A DNA stretch of 64,000 bases. Origin: Adiantum capillus-veneris (Eukaryota; Streptophyta; Polypodiopsida; Polypodiales; Pteridaceae). The notes beneath the pieces were generated by a model. That model was not told the origin of the DNA, did not search any database, and worked only from the letters and a program-made list of their open reading frames with translations. Below are positions 1-10,114 of this stretch, in pieces (the first letter of the stretch is position 1; each line of letters opens with the position of its first letter). The translations under genes and the position numbers were made by a program. The stretch is taken from assembly GCA_014529385.2 (NCBI GenBank), contig CM043963.1, forward strand, positions 96,982,412 to 97,046,411, in the 5' to 3' direction.

Positions 1-887
1 CTGACGGTGGATGGTTGAGGCCAATCAACGATGTCCTTGACTTTGTCGGGGTCCACTGAAATCCCTTCGGCCGATATGACAAATCCAAGATAAATGACCT
101 TTGGTAAGCAAAAGGTGCACTTGCTCTCTTTAGTGTAAAGTTAGTGTTCCCAAAGAAGATCAAGTACTTTGCGAACATGTTCTTCGTGATCTGCCTTGTT
201 CTTAGAATAGATAAGAATGTCATCAAAGAAAACCAAGACAAAATCATCCAGGTAGGGTCTGAAAATATCTTGCATACGTCGATTGAATCTTGCAGGAGCA
301 TTTGTTAGACCAAAAGAAATTACTGTGAATTCGTAGTGTCCATACCTAGTGTTGAAAGCCGTATTTGGAATATCTGATTCCTTGATCCTTATTTGGTAAT
401 ATCCTGACCTTAGATCAATCTTTGTAAACATTTTGGCGCCATGGAGCCTGTCCAAGAGTTTGTCAATCCTTGGAATTGGATACTTGTTCTTGAAAGTTAC
501 TTGGTTTAGTCCACGGTAGTCTATCCATAGCCTTAAGGTTCCATCCTTCTTCTTCTGAAAAATAACTAGAGCACCCCAAGGAGAAGTACTGGGTCGAATG
601 AATTCTTGCTCAATGAGTTGCCTAAGTTGTTCCTTGAGTTCGATGGCCTCTAGAAGTGACATTTTATAAGGTCTTTTTGAGATAGGTTCACATCCAGGAA
701 TAGTCTCAATCTCATGATCTACCTCCCTATGTGGCAAAAGATTCGTAAGGTCTTCTGGGAATACATCATCATATTCCCTCAACTAGTTTGGTCGAAGTGA
801 GGTATCTGATTGGTCCACCTTGTTGAGCTTTATCACATAAATTTTTTGTCCCTTTCTTAGTCCTTTCAAAAGTCTGCTGGCCTTAAC
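1..887 (-). pseudogene. Element A pol: reverse transcriptase, partial
   Basis: This is the reverse transcriptase that would copy element RNA into cDNA in virus-like particles. Visible in order on the minus strand: a PYKMS.LE entry region, [18 protein letters not shown], a YRGLN box, [14 protein letters not shown] (motif A with its Asp), FGLTNAPA (motif B), and FFDDILIYS holding the catalytic Asp pair at about 215-245. The frame stays open past a TAA at about 139-141 into a thumb region (YLGFVISAEGIS) and leaves the window. A TAG at 783-785 separates it from the protease side. The segment 786-887 is in the same frame as the protease ORF beyond the MITE, so gag-pol was once continuous here. The gypsy RT identification is secure; the copy is inactive. 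Confidence 0.9.
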
Positions 888-891
888 TAGA
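888..891. repeat. Target-site duplication TAGA, left copy (MITE)
   Basis: TAGA directly precedes the left terminal inverted repeat and recurs at 1180-1183 after the right one. Counting a single TAGA, the element A reading frame is uninterrupted, which supports a 4-bp duplication. Because the terminal repeats can be extended by one A/T, a 2-bp duplication with a longer repeat is the alternative. Confidence 0.75.
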
Positions 892-1179
892 GGGTGAAAG
901 CATGTTAACCTGTCATGCTTTTTCATGTCCCGGACAATGCTAACTAGCACAATTTTGACATATGCTAACTAGTACAATAACTGGAGCTACATCTCCAAGA
1001 TCTATGACATATGATATATCAATAGAAAGCACTTGAAACAAGGAATCCAAATGTACAACCTCCGACAAATTTTGATATTATTTGTAAAAAATTTACCGGA
1101 CGCCCAACTTTTTGAAGATGTGCTAACTTGAAATTGCTAACTAGCATAAAAAGCGCGACAGGTTAACATGCTTTCACCC
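892..1179. mobile_element. MITE (288 bp) inside the element A coding region
   Basis: The ends are inverted repeats: GGGTGAAAGCATGTTAACCT at 892-911 matches the reverse complement of 1160-1179. Pairing continues inward to about 31 bp with two mismatches. There is no coding capacity. The motif TGCTAACTAG occurs near both ends (about 938, 963 and 1137), as subterminal repeats often do. The insertion splits the protease side from the RT side of element A and supplies the stop codon that ends the upstream ORF. The superfamily is unassigned: the short duplication does not fit hAT (8 bp) or Mutator (9-11 bp), and no autonomous partner is in the window. Confidence 0.88.
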
Positions 1180-1183
1180 TAGA
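1180..1183. repeat. Target-site duplication TAGA, right copy (MITE)
   Basis: Second copy of the TAGA duplication flanking the MITE at 892-1179. Confidence 0.75.
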
Positions 1184-2460
1184 GTAGCCCTAGGTCTCCC
1201 ATTTTGCCCCTGGATTAAGGCTTCATTACCCAAGTTATCTGTAAAGGTAAAGTTTCCTTGTGCACAATGGATGTGGGCCCTATTTTTCTTTAGACAGTCC
1301 ATCCCTAGTATCCCATCAAAGAATCCTAAGGGTAGGGTTCGAAATTGGGCAGAAGTTGGGTGTCCCCCTAGATCAAAGTCGATTTTTCCTGCAGAATGTG
1401 GAGATACTACTTCCTTGCCGTTTTCTAACTCTACAATTAGCTTGCTTGTTGGATACTTATCTAGCTTGAGCTTCCTCATGCATCTGGGTGAAAGAAATGA
1501 AAGAGTACTACCACAATCTATAAGAAAGTTAACTTGTTCACCTCTGAGAGATCCTGGCGTATGAATGACTGCGTATTGCTCGCAACCATTGGGGTTGTCA
1601 ATTGCAGCATGTAGGGTTGCTCTCTCCACTGCTTCATCACCCACAGTTGGTTGTACCACTGGGGCATTAACCCTGGCGGTAGCTCCACGCCCTCTCCCTC
1701 TGTTCATCCTTCCACGTCCTCCTCTTCCATTAGCTTGGCCACGCCCATGGGTAATCAAGGGTATGGCATTGGCGCTGGTTGCCTGAATGTTCCTGGGACA
1801 CTTGGATCTGTAATGTCCAAACTCGTCGCAACCATAGCATTGAACATCTGGGAACTCCATGGTTATGGTGGTAGCCACAATAGGACGCTGGTCATATGCT
1901 TGGTTGGCTGGTCTATTATTCCAAGCAGTTTTCCTTGCCCTTTTTGTCCAATGATTCCTCTTGTTCTGATTAACCTTTTGTACTTCAAGAGCTAGAGGTT
2001 TGGCCCTCAACAAGGCATCCTGTAGCGTTGTCGGCCTGAGAGCTTCCAACGGAGTATCAAAGGATCGATTAGCCCTTGGCAAAACCTTGCTATATGTTGT
2101 TCCAAAGTCATCTTAGGAGCATATCTCCGAAGAGTGACAAACTTTACATAATACTCTTCGATAGATGAAGTCAGCTGCCGGAGTGAAAAGAATTCATTCA
2201 TCTTCAAGGTTCTATAGGCAGGTGGTAAATAACGCCCCATTATTGGAGCTTTGATGTCTTCCCAGGACGTCCCTACAATGTTGCTTCCACCATATCTTGG
2301 CATCGCCAGTCAAGCGGAACATCGCAAGCATGGTCTGATTTACGGGTTGGGTTCCGGCAGCTTCAAAGTAATCGTCCATGGCTTCCATCCACATTTGCCC
2401 CCTCGCCCTTAAAGATCGTAGGTTGGGCTTGCTTAAGGAGGAGCTTCTTCTCTTGCATTG
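1184..2460 (-). pseudogene. Element A gag-protease
   Basis: On the minus strand, gag begins near 2460, with a capsid-like stretch (WMEAMDDYFEAAGTQPVN, then RLTGDAKIWWKQH) and a downstream segment (YLPPAYRTLKMNEFFSLRQ, IEEYYVKFVTLRRYAP). Next comes one CCHC knuckle (CYGCDEFGHYRSKC, about 1790-1835), an RG-rich basic linker (GRGGRGRMNRGRGRG), and a retropepsin. Its active-site triad reads D-C-G (FLIDCGSTLSFLS, about 1490-1530) where D-S/T-G is usual. The flap/C-terminal part includes DGILGMDCL. At least two frameshifts break the gag part (near 2390 and between 2210 and 2080). The protease frame is open to the MITE junction. Gag packages RNA and protease matures the polyprotein; this copy can do neither intact. 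Confidence 0.85.
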
Positions 2461-2789
2461 CCGAGTATAGAGCAACACGCGGTGCCTACATGGGTTATAC
2501 GAGATTCTTGATACCATTACTTGGATTTTAAAATAGACACGAGACTTTAAATAAAATTCAAGATTCCACTTTATCAAGAGACAGAGATTCAAAGACAAAA
2601 AGCACTTTATTGATGAAAATTTATTACAATCGAAACCCCTCAAGGTTTAGGATAACTGATGATCAACTTATTACATGGCTTTTTGGATTGCGTATAAGAT
2701 ACGCCTAGGAGATTGTGTTCACATGATGCACTACTTTGTTCGTGAAGTAGTTCCTGTACTCATCCTTGAGTGGATAATAAACTAAGATA

Positions 2790-3243
2790 TCAAGCCGGGA
2801 TTCCTCCTTTGGTACTCCAAAATTTTTTACTCTGTTCGCTCGCTGGGATCACCTCGGTGACCTTTTCCAAGAGCCAGTCGTTGATGGTTTGATTGGAGTC
2901 GCCTGAAACAGTCAGGTCCAATCGAGTAGGCCGCAAGTAGAATAACTCTACCACCTTCGATTCTTCTCCCCAACGTATCTTCTTCAAATCGGTGGCCAAG
3001 CATCCTAGATTCCAAGCGTTGATGTAGTAAACCCCACCTGCAAGTGTCCAATCAAGTCCCCATCCTCTATCGATGCGAGTGGAGTGTGGCGTATGAGCCT
3101 TCATCAGTATCTCCATTGCATATCGCCTGAACTGGTAAACTGGGGATCGTCGAGCTTGCTCATAAATAAGCTCAAATCTTGGAACTTTCGATATTCTAGC
3201 ACGGGGTCTTCCTGCAACACCAATGCAAGGAATTCGGATCAGC
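2790..3243 (-). CDS. Extra ORF between primer site and gag of element A, unknown function
   Basis: About 150 codons are open on the minus strand, between the primer-binding site (3311-3322) and gag. The first in-frame ATG is at 3116, giving 108 residues; the frame is open upstream without an ATG to about 3243. The protein looks like real coding sequence (GWGLDWTLAGGVYYINAWN, RPTRLDLTVSGDSNQTINDW) rather than low-complexity translation. I do not recognise a family. Ogre/Retand-type gypsy elements are known to carry an ORF upstream of gag, but nothing here ties element A to them. A captured host exon is the other possibility. Confidence 0.45.
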
Positions 3244-3310
3244 TACCTATATACTTTCAATTCCTTTTAAATATTCAAACAATACGACTTTATTTCTCAG
3301 CCTAACCTAG

Positions 3311-3322
3311 GCTCTGATACCA
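3311..3322 (-). promoter_or_regulatory. Primer-binding site, element A (tRNA-iMet)
   Basis: The minus strand reads TGGTATCAGAGC, the standard complement of the plant initiator tRNA-Met 3' end. It lies 2 nt from the LTR terminus (...CTCACA). It primes minus-strand cDNA synthesis and fixes the element's orientation. Confidence 0.92.
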
Positions 3323-3324
3323 GG

Positions 3325-3600
3325 TGTGAGGTCCCCACCCCACCGTATCAAACGACGGATCTGATGGTGAACCTGGTGGCCACTAGATCTATAGCGGAAG
3401 CAAACAAAGTGGTTCTATATAATCTTTTGTGGTGATGTTTGTGATTTATAATGATTTTTGGGTATTTCTTGGGTTAATTTTTTTTTTTCCTTTTAATTTT
3501 GCCAATTTTCAGTAGAAAAATTTAAAAAATACAAGAAGCAGGTGAAAAACGGTCGTACTGAAAAACAAAAAATATGGGGATAATCAGTGACTATAGGACA
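3325..3600 (-). repeat. 5' LTR of element A (3' portion; outer end unresolved)
   Basis: The LTR terminus is the TG at 3325 on the plus strand (CA on the minus strand), next to the primer site. A TATATAG motif on the minus strand at about 3415-3421 is a plausible TATA box. The LTR certainly extends further right, but without the partner LTR I cannot place its start. Confidence 0.6.
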
Positions 3601-4752
3601 ACCTATGGTACAGTGGGGGTGCAATTATGAAACTGGAGCGAAAAGCGTGTTTTGGCCAGATTTTGACCGAAATGCCAAATTTCTGGTAAACAGAGCAAAT
3701 GGAGTCCAAATCAAGAAATTTTGAGCCTAAACCCCATCTCGCAAGAAGTTGTAAGCACATGTCAAATTTCATGAAAATAGGTTCAGGGACCTCCATTATA
3801 AGAAATTTTCACTTCATTTTTAGCTCATTTTCACTATTGACCTTTTGGAGAGAGCTTCTTCCACCTAGAGCGAATGGACCTTCCAGCAGCTTCTATGACG
3901 CGCACGACTACCCAACAGGCTTGAGACATGAGAGGTAGGCTCACCACCTTGAGCTTTTCGCGCATGTTTGTCGTTTTGTCGCGAAAACTAGCGTAGGGTT
4001 CACACACAAAGCGGGCGGTAGAGACCTACAAGTAGAAGCGGCCAGCTAACGGCTAACCCAAAAGCAACGAGACTTCATCCGCAGATTACCCTAGCATAGG
4101 AGACCAGTCTTGGATGTCCAAAGGCAGTAGAAAACCATCGGGAAAAACCCTAATTCCTAGAATCCCGCAAGTGGCCACCAAATGGAAAATCGGCGAAAAG
4201 GAGCCCAAATGCTACCAAATTTCATGGGTAGGAGCATCTCGACATGCTCCACAAGTCTATGTGGCCCACATGACCAAAAAGTGACCCGAAGCGGCACTAA
4301 AATTCAGAAACGGCATCAGACACACAAAGCGTCAAATAGCTCTCGCGGCCAAACCGCATGCCCGTTTGCCACCAAACTTCACGAGCGGCTTTCCTAGACC
4401 ATCAAAAACCAAGTCCTATGGTGGTAGACCACCATAAATCATCGAAGACATGTAAACGCAACCACGGGTGCTTCTAGAGAGACAAATTGCCAAATGAAGC
4501 TCTGGTGAAGCCAAAGTCAACAAAAACCATACGACAAGGATCCCCAAGGGATTGGGAAGCTATGGAGACCAACATCAAGAAATTTCATCGCCAAAAAGCA
4601 CTCCAAAAGTCAGAAAACGGCTCGGAGGCTCTGAAGTCCACACAGGGAGTTACTTTCTATCCATTTTACTTTTTTGTTGAAATTAGGCTTAAAAGGGACT
4701 CATGGGGACCAAGGGCAGGCACTAGGGGCACAATCCATGAAAAAATCATCAG
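3601..4752. other. Non-coding DNA between element A LTR and the B palindrome array
   Basis: No convincing gene. It probably contains the rest of the A LTR and then upstream non-coding sequence of element B. Short palindromes occur at 4231-4250 (GGAGCAT...ATGCTCC) and 4417-4436 (TATGGTGGT-AG-ACCACCATA, perfect 9-bp arms). The AAACCCTAATT motif near 4145 also occurs in the post-pol region of element C near 57600, hinting at a similar region of a related element. Confidence 0.4.
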
Positions 4753-5623
4753 GAGACATCCTACGCATAGGATGTCTCAAGGGAATTTTTGGGCACAGAT
4801 CCCAACATTTTTCACCACACACATTTTCTTAATGACCTTTACATGCTATCCACCAAGTCTCATCACATTTGGACCAAAATTGACCTCATGCATGAAAAAA
4901 CGCAAAGTTAGGGCATGGATGCAAAAATGGGCCATGGACCTACCAAATCTTGTCCAAATCACATGAAACTTGCACAACACATTCACAAACACATCAACAA
5001 CCAATCTGTGTGGTCAGAAGCAAAAATTGATGAATTAGACATCCTACGTGTAGGATGTCTATTTGACATTTTTTCCCTACAGAGGATGTTTGTCCATTCT
5101 AAATCCAATCACCTCATCATCAAGAGCTCATATATCAATTTTGAAGCCATTCTAATCATTTTTGACCCCCAATGCCTTCAAGATACACTTTTTGAGCCCA
5201 AAAACACTACACAGGCTCTTACAAGAATCAATCCTTGTCCAAATCCAAATCCAAGAGCATAGCTATATTCCATAGGCCAAGGACTACCCACAGAACAAAT
5301 CTCATGCCATTTTGATGAAAAAGACATCCTACACGTAGGATGTCTCCAGCATAATTTAGACCTTCTGTGCAAAGAGTGACATCATGGAAGCCAATACCAT
5401 GGTGCAATGAGCCCATATACCAATTTTCAACCCATTTGGACATCAATTGCTACCTGATATGGACTTTCTACCCAATTTGTGACCTAAAGCCTGAATCAGC
5501 CCAAAAAATCCACTTTTTGATGCCCAAATCCATATCCAAGCACATAGCCATGTTCCATAAGCCATGCACTACCAGCATGTCAAGTATCAACCAATTCTGA
5601 GACATCCTATGCGTAGGATGTCT
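4753..5623. repeat. Palindrome array in element B, four copies about 282 bp apart
   Basis: Palindromes sit at 4753-4778, 5037-5060, 5322-5345 and 5600-5623. Arms are AGACATCCTA and TAGGATGTCT around a 4-nt centre (CGCA, CGTG, CACG, TGCG). Start-to-start spacings are 283, 285 and 278. Sequence between copies 2 and 4 is a degenerate tandem repeat (for example ACTTTTTGAGCCC versus ACTTTTTGATGCCC, and shared CATAGC-ATTCCATA-type stretches), but the palindrome is by far the best conserved part. That implies selection or recent homogenisation of the palindrome itself. Confidence 0.9.
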
Positions 5624-5816
5624 AAATGGAAAATTTTGGCCAGATTTGCACTGTGAGCACATGCACAGTTTCACAAGTTCCTTTTAAGCTTTATTTTCAA
5701 TTTTTAAGTCATTTGGATAGTTAAAAATCATCTTCTCAGCTAATATGAAAAAAACGCTAACTTTAGACTACTGAGTGCAACAGGATCTATGGCAGCCGCC
5801 GGCAAAGAAGAAAAGA

Positions 5817-8800
5817 ATGACCATTAAGGATTACCTAGAAGAAGTTGAGCCCTTCGTCATACTGGAAGGAACACTAAATCCCACCAGCACATGGATCCAA
5901 GAAGATCTGCTAGAGTCGAACGACCTAAAGATCTACCAAGGAGTTTTCAAAGACACTGAAGGGAATGTGATCGAGCTACCAATTCTACCACGGGAACTCA
6001 ATGAATTCGTAAGAACCAAGATGGCTGGGTACTTGGAGAAGATTGATCTCCACAACTATTTTGAAGCAGTATCCACAGGGGTTGACATAAAGAGAGTCTG
6101 GGATTTTGTAACAACAATAAAAGAAGATGGAGTGGCCAGAGTAACCGATATGCAAGGCAGGCCAGAAATAGAAATAGTCATCACCGAGCAAGTTGTAGCA
6201 GATGCACTAGACCTCTCCAACAAGGGAGATAGTGTAACTAAAAGAAGGGATGAGGTCAAGGTGTACAATGAGAAGAAAGGTAACTACACATTTGAAGATA
6301 TTGCCAACCCAAGAGTGGAAATCATGAGTCAGTTATACAACCAATACTTCCATATGTGTACGAAGAGGCCACAAAAGTACAGAATGCCGCTAGGTGCAAT
6401 TGCCACGACATTCACTTGGGCAATGATGAAGAGCACTCCAAGGATAATCAACTATGCAGCATATATACATGACAACCTAGTGAAGATGGGTAACAAGAAG
6501 ACAACGTATATTGTGCCAGGAGAACTAATCACTAAGGTGATTTATGGGGCATTTCACGCAAAAGGAAGATGGCCTGACCCCCCGTCTTAGAACGACTGGC
6601 TGAGGCTCAAAGAAGACAAAGAAGACGAGCCACAAAGAGCACCAAGGGTTGCTACAAGATTGAAAAGATGGCTAGAGCCTGTTCAAGAGGAGGAGCCAGA
6701 GCAAAAGAAAGGAAAGAAAGAGTTTTCCCAAGTGCTGACGAAAGAGACAAAGTCACAAAAAGCGGCAAGATTAGAGCGGATGATGGAGAGCTTCAGAGCA
6801 GAAAGAGCCCTTAAAGGTGATTTGAGTGAACTCTGGAAGCCGTCTCTAGAAGCAATTTCTGGATCATCTTGAAGGGTGCAAAGGGATAGATTCGAAGATT
6901 ACATTAAAAATTTTGAGATTCTTGATGCTGCATCAGAAAATATCCCACATGTACCTTTCACAGAGGAGGAAGTGGAGAAAATACAACAGAAACTGCTAGA
7001 CGAGCAAGAGAGCCAAGAGAGAGAAAGAAAAACAAAGGGAGACCGAGATCTAAAGAAAAAGCCTACATCTCTACCGGCCAGCCCACAACCCTCACCACCT
7101 CCTAGCAGCCCTCCACAAGAAGATAAAGAGGCTGAAAAAAAACCAGAAGAACGAGAAGAGGCCAAGCAAGAGCAGAGCCAGGAGCCGGAACCAAAGGAAG
7201 AGGCTAAGCCTCGAAGTGGGCAACAAGAGAGAAATGATTTATATAACACATTTTTGGACTTGCTAGCGGCAGGATACACGAAAGAAGAGGCTGCCATAGT
7301 CGCATTCGACTTGGCAAGCACAGGGCCTAAGAAAAAAATGCAAAGCATCAGGTTAGTAGAACTAAAAGAAATGTCCACAGATACAGTGGATCTACACCCA
7401 CCCTCCAACGACTGGGATGTGGTGATGAAAAAGTTAACTGGGTTAAGAGCGTAGTCCATGGCCTTAGAAAGTGAGATGGCAACTCTCAGGGCCACTGAAG
7501 TAAAGATAAATCTAGAAGTAGACTCTCTACAAGGACAAAGTCAAAGGCAGAAAGAGAGAGAAGCGGAGCTACAGGCCAGTCTAGCAAGGGCATTGCAAAG
7601 ATGCCAAGAAATGGAAAAGGAAAATCAGGCAGCAGCCCAAAGAATGCAAGGAGTTGAAGAGGAATGTCAGCAACTCAGCAAATCAGTGATAGATGCCGAG
7701 AGGAAAAGGGATAACCTGACCCTACATCTGGCTGAGGAATCTAAAGAAGTTGAAGCCATGCAAAACGCCAAGGAAAAGGCGTAGATAGATCAAGAAGCCA
7801 GCCAGGATGAGGTCTTTGAGCTCAAGGACCAGCTCAAAGTGAAAGCTCAAACCATCCAGAGGCTGCAGGCGTCCCCTGCCAGAGTTAGAGCTACTAGCTC
7901 GACTCACATCACTACGGAAAGTCAACTTTATGAAGAACAGATGCAAGAACTTCAGAAGGAGCTGACTCTAGAGAAAAAGAAAAGATTGATGATGGCAGAA
8001 GGGTCTATTGTCATGCAAACACGAATGGAAGAAGAACAAAAAGCCATGCAAGAGGAGTTAGGAACTATCAAAAGAAATCTCGAGGAGGTGGAGAAGATAA
8101 TCGTCGAGTTGAACGACCTCCTCGTGAGTATGGGCGAAGAAGCTGAAACAAAAAACCAGAAACTCCTAAGGTAGATTTAGGAGCTGAGAGGACAGCAAGC
8201 CGGAGACCAATGAAGGCATTGATTTAGAAAATGTGGTAGATCTAGTGGACACACCTATGCAAGAGGAAATCCTAGAAGGATCCTCTCAAGAGACACAAGA
8301 TCTGACATAGGAGGAGGAAGAAAAGCTACGTAAGGCAATAGAGGTGGAGATCAGAGAGACAACAAAGGAAGCCTTGGAGCGGGAGCAGAGGGTTTTCAAT
8401 TCCATGACCATCCAGAAGATCGACGCCAGCAACCTCAGGCGCTAATGGCTTCAACCCTCTCTCCCATATCCTTTGCTGAGATATGAAGCCGCCACTATCA
8501 ATAAGAGGATTAGAGAAGAGCCGACCGTGCCACTCTACAACGCAGATATCTCCCAACCAGAAGGGGTCATGCTGATAGTTGACTCTCAGCCCAAATGGAG
8601 GAAGGCTTGCCTCACAAAGTACCCACAATACCTAATCCACTTGGTAGAGGCACCAAAAAACATCAGAGACAACCTCAGCTTTTGTCCTCTACCAAGGATA
8701 AGGACGTGGAAAGCCCAAGAGATATTACAAAGGAGCCAACCCACTTGGTTGAATTATCCTAAGCTTCCGGGCTTGAAGGCAGGTGAGAGAATAAGTGTCC

Positions 8801-9177
8801 ATGGTGAAAACCCTAACGGGCGCCATCAAATTGTTCACTGGCTCACCTGCCCTTACGTGCATCATGATGAAGAAAATGACCCTAACCTGACCTTAGCAGT
8901 ATTTGAGACATTCAAGCCAGGCCAGGTGATAGACAGTATCTTCTTCTTCCAAGATACTTACAGATGTGCCTATGATCTGTCTGGTCAACCTTCCAAGGAG
9001 GTGATACATGCGTTGTATCAAAGGATAATGTTTCTACCATCCTATCACCTCCAGGCCTTTGAAGAAACGTTCTACACAGGCTTCTTCACAATAAACACTT
9101 ATATTTTTGGCCCAACAATGATGAATCTACATGCAAGATACGAATCACTGATCAAGATGCGTGAAACCATACGATGA
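5817..9177 (+). pseudogene. Element B long ORF, about 1,120 codons, coiled-coil protein of unknown function
   Basis: Five open segments (to 6590, 6660-6872, 6876-7454, 7458-7784, 7839-8174) share one frame. After a frameshift near 8180 the last segment continues to 9177. The first in-frame ATG is at 5817. The N-terminal ~260 residues are globular and only weakly recall the putative plant transposon domain found in Athila-type elements. The middle is acidic, Pro/Glu-rich, then heptad-like (EKENQAAAQRMQGVEEE, KDLGLL-free, Gln/Glu-rich) coiled coil. The C-terminal ~235 residues are globular (WRKACLTKYPQYLIHLVEAP, FFFQDTYRCAYDLS). Breaking stops are mostly TAG where Gln would fit. It precedes the polypurine tract, as extra 3' ORFs do. 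No catalytic motif is seen. Confidence 0.6.
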
Positions 9178-9215
9178 AGAAGCAGCTCAGCGGCCATGTC
9201 GGGGACGACATGAGC

Positions 9216-9229
9216 AAGGAGAGGGGGAG
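9216..9229 (+). promoter_or_regulatory. Polypurine tract, element B
   Basis: AAGGAGAGGGGGAG ends directly before the LTR TG at 9230. It is the expected plus-strand primer and fixes the LTR boundary and element orientation. Confidence 0.88.
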
Positions 9230-10103
9230 TGTTAGAAGCTGGACACACCCTACGGAAACTAACTACTCAGAAGATTATCATTTTTTGTAATTATTGATTT
9301 ATTGAGGAAACCTGATTTTTCACTTTGTAAATATTGGGACTTATCGAAGTTTCCAGATTGTATCCCATTTTTGACAGTTAGATTAAGTAGATGGTTGATT
9401 TTGGAACTTTAGGGTTTGAGAATTGTAAGGTATATATACCACTTTTTGACCTTAATGAAAAACCTTTTCGTCATTTTTAAAAGAATTTTTGAAGTCTGTG
9501 AGTGAGCGTACTGTGTACTAGAGAGAGTGTGAGCTTCATCTTGACGCTACGTGTGCACCGGTGGTCAGAATCGGGTGCAGAGAAGTGAAACGTGTTTCCC
9601 CAGACAAGAGCTACGTGCCGATACCTACATTGCACGCGTACGGTCCGGTTTTGCGAGCTCCTTCTACGATATTCATCTGGTGATTAGGTGAGCATACGTT
9701 GTCTGATTTTGCATTGCAGCATATCCACGCGTTCACATTGAGTAGAGCTACACATTAGGCACTTTAGATTTTGAAAATGAAGGCCTGCAAATTTCGGCCA
9801 GACATCCTACGTGATTTTGCACTGGGTGTTTTGGGTGGGGTTTTGGTTCATAGACCTTAGGGAGAGCGACCTATTAGTATTAGTAGGGTCTCCTTCAAGT
9901 ACTATGGTGTTTCGAAATTGTTTGATGGGTGTTCGGCTCTAGACAACATTGTAGGAAGTTTCCTCTTATGCACTCTTGAAGACTGTGACTCAGACAATTG
10001 GTAGAGACCTCTGTGGGAATTAGTTAGGAGTCGGTCGAGTGTAGGTTGACACCTTATGCTTGCTTCCACGCGCCTGCGGGTCGAGCTTCGTCCTTAGCTG
10101 ACA
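9230..10103 (+). repeat. 3' LTR of element B
   Basis: Starts TGTTAG after the polypurine tract and ends CTGACA, giving an imperfect terminal inverted repeat. It is about 874 bp long. It contains a TATA box at 9431-9438 and a half-palindrome AGACATCCTACGTG at 9800-9813 identical to the first 14 nt of array copy 2. The right end is inferred from the CA terminus and lies 12 bp before an unrelated ORF. Confidence 0.8.
9429..9440 (+). promoter_or_regulatory. TATA box within a perfect palindrome, element B LTR
   Basis: GGTATATATACC is a 12-bp perfect palindrome about 200 bp into the LTR, followed by a long U5-like region. The position suits an RNA polymerase II core promoter. Confidence 0.6.
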
Positions 10104-10114
10104 TTATATGTTAG

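Larger units (their letters stand above)
1..3600 (-). mobile_element. Element A: Ty3/gypsy LTR retrotransposon, 5' part, interrupted by a MITE
   Basis: Read on the minus strand, the order is LTR (from 3325 upward), initiator-tRNA-Met primer site (3311-3322), an extra ORF (2790-3243), gag with a CCHC knuckle, retropepsin, then RT running off the window start. Gag-protease-RT order with RT before any integrase marks a Ty3/gypsy element. RNase H, integrase and the 3' LTR lie outside the window. Frameshifts and stop codons show it is defective. The right edge of its LTR could not be fixed because no second LTR copy is in view; 3600 is a placeholder. Confidence 0.85.
4753..10103 (+). mobile_element. 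Element B: right part of an LTR retrotransposon with palindrome array, long ORF and 3' LTR
   Basis: In order: four palindromes (4753-5623), one long decayed ORF (5817-9177), a polypurine tract (9216-9229) and an 874-bp LTR (9230-10103). One palindrome arm recurs inside the LTR (9800-9813), which ties the array and the LTR to the same element. No gag zinc knuckle, RT or integrase is seen. B is therefore either a non-autonomous element or the 3' part of an element organised like C, whose left side was lost or lies beyond element A. No 5' LTR partner was found in the window. Left edge uncertain. Confidence 0.7.

Noticed and set aside
1260-1995. Plus-strand open frames
   Set aside because: Antisense to the element A protease and gag; no motif of their own.
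4753-5623. CRISPR-like array (regular palindromic repeats)
   Set aside because: Spacers are about 260 bp and are themselves degenerate tandem repeats; there are no cas genes, and the context is a plant retroelement.
3325-5775. 5' LTR partner of element B between A and the array
   Set aside because: No match to the TGTTAGAAGCTGG start or to the TATA and U5 landmarks of the 9230-10103 LTR.
5775-5816. Start of the B ORF at a GTG (5775)
   Set aside because: A plant nuclear gene would use ATG; the first in-frame ATG is 5817. The ATG at 5789 is in another frame.
6899-7495. 198-residue minus-strand frame
   Set aside because: Ser-rich antisense of the Glu/Lys-rich coiled coil of the element B ORF.
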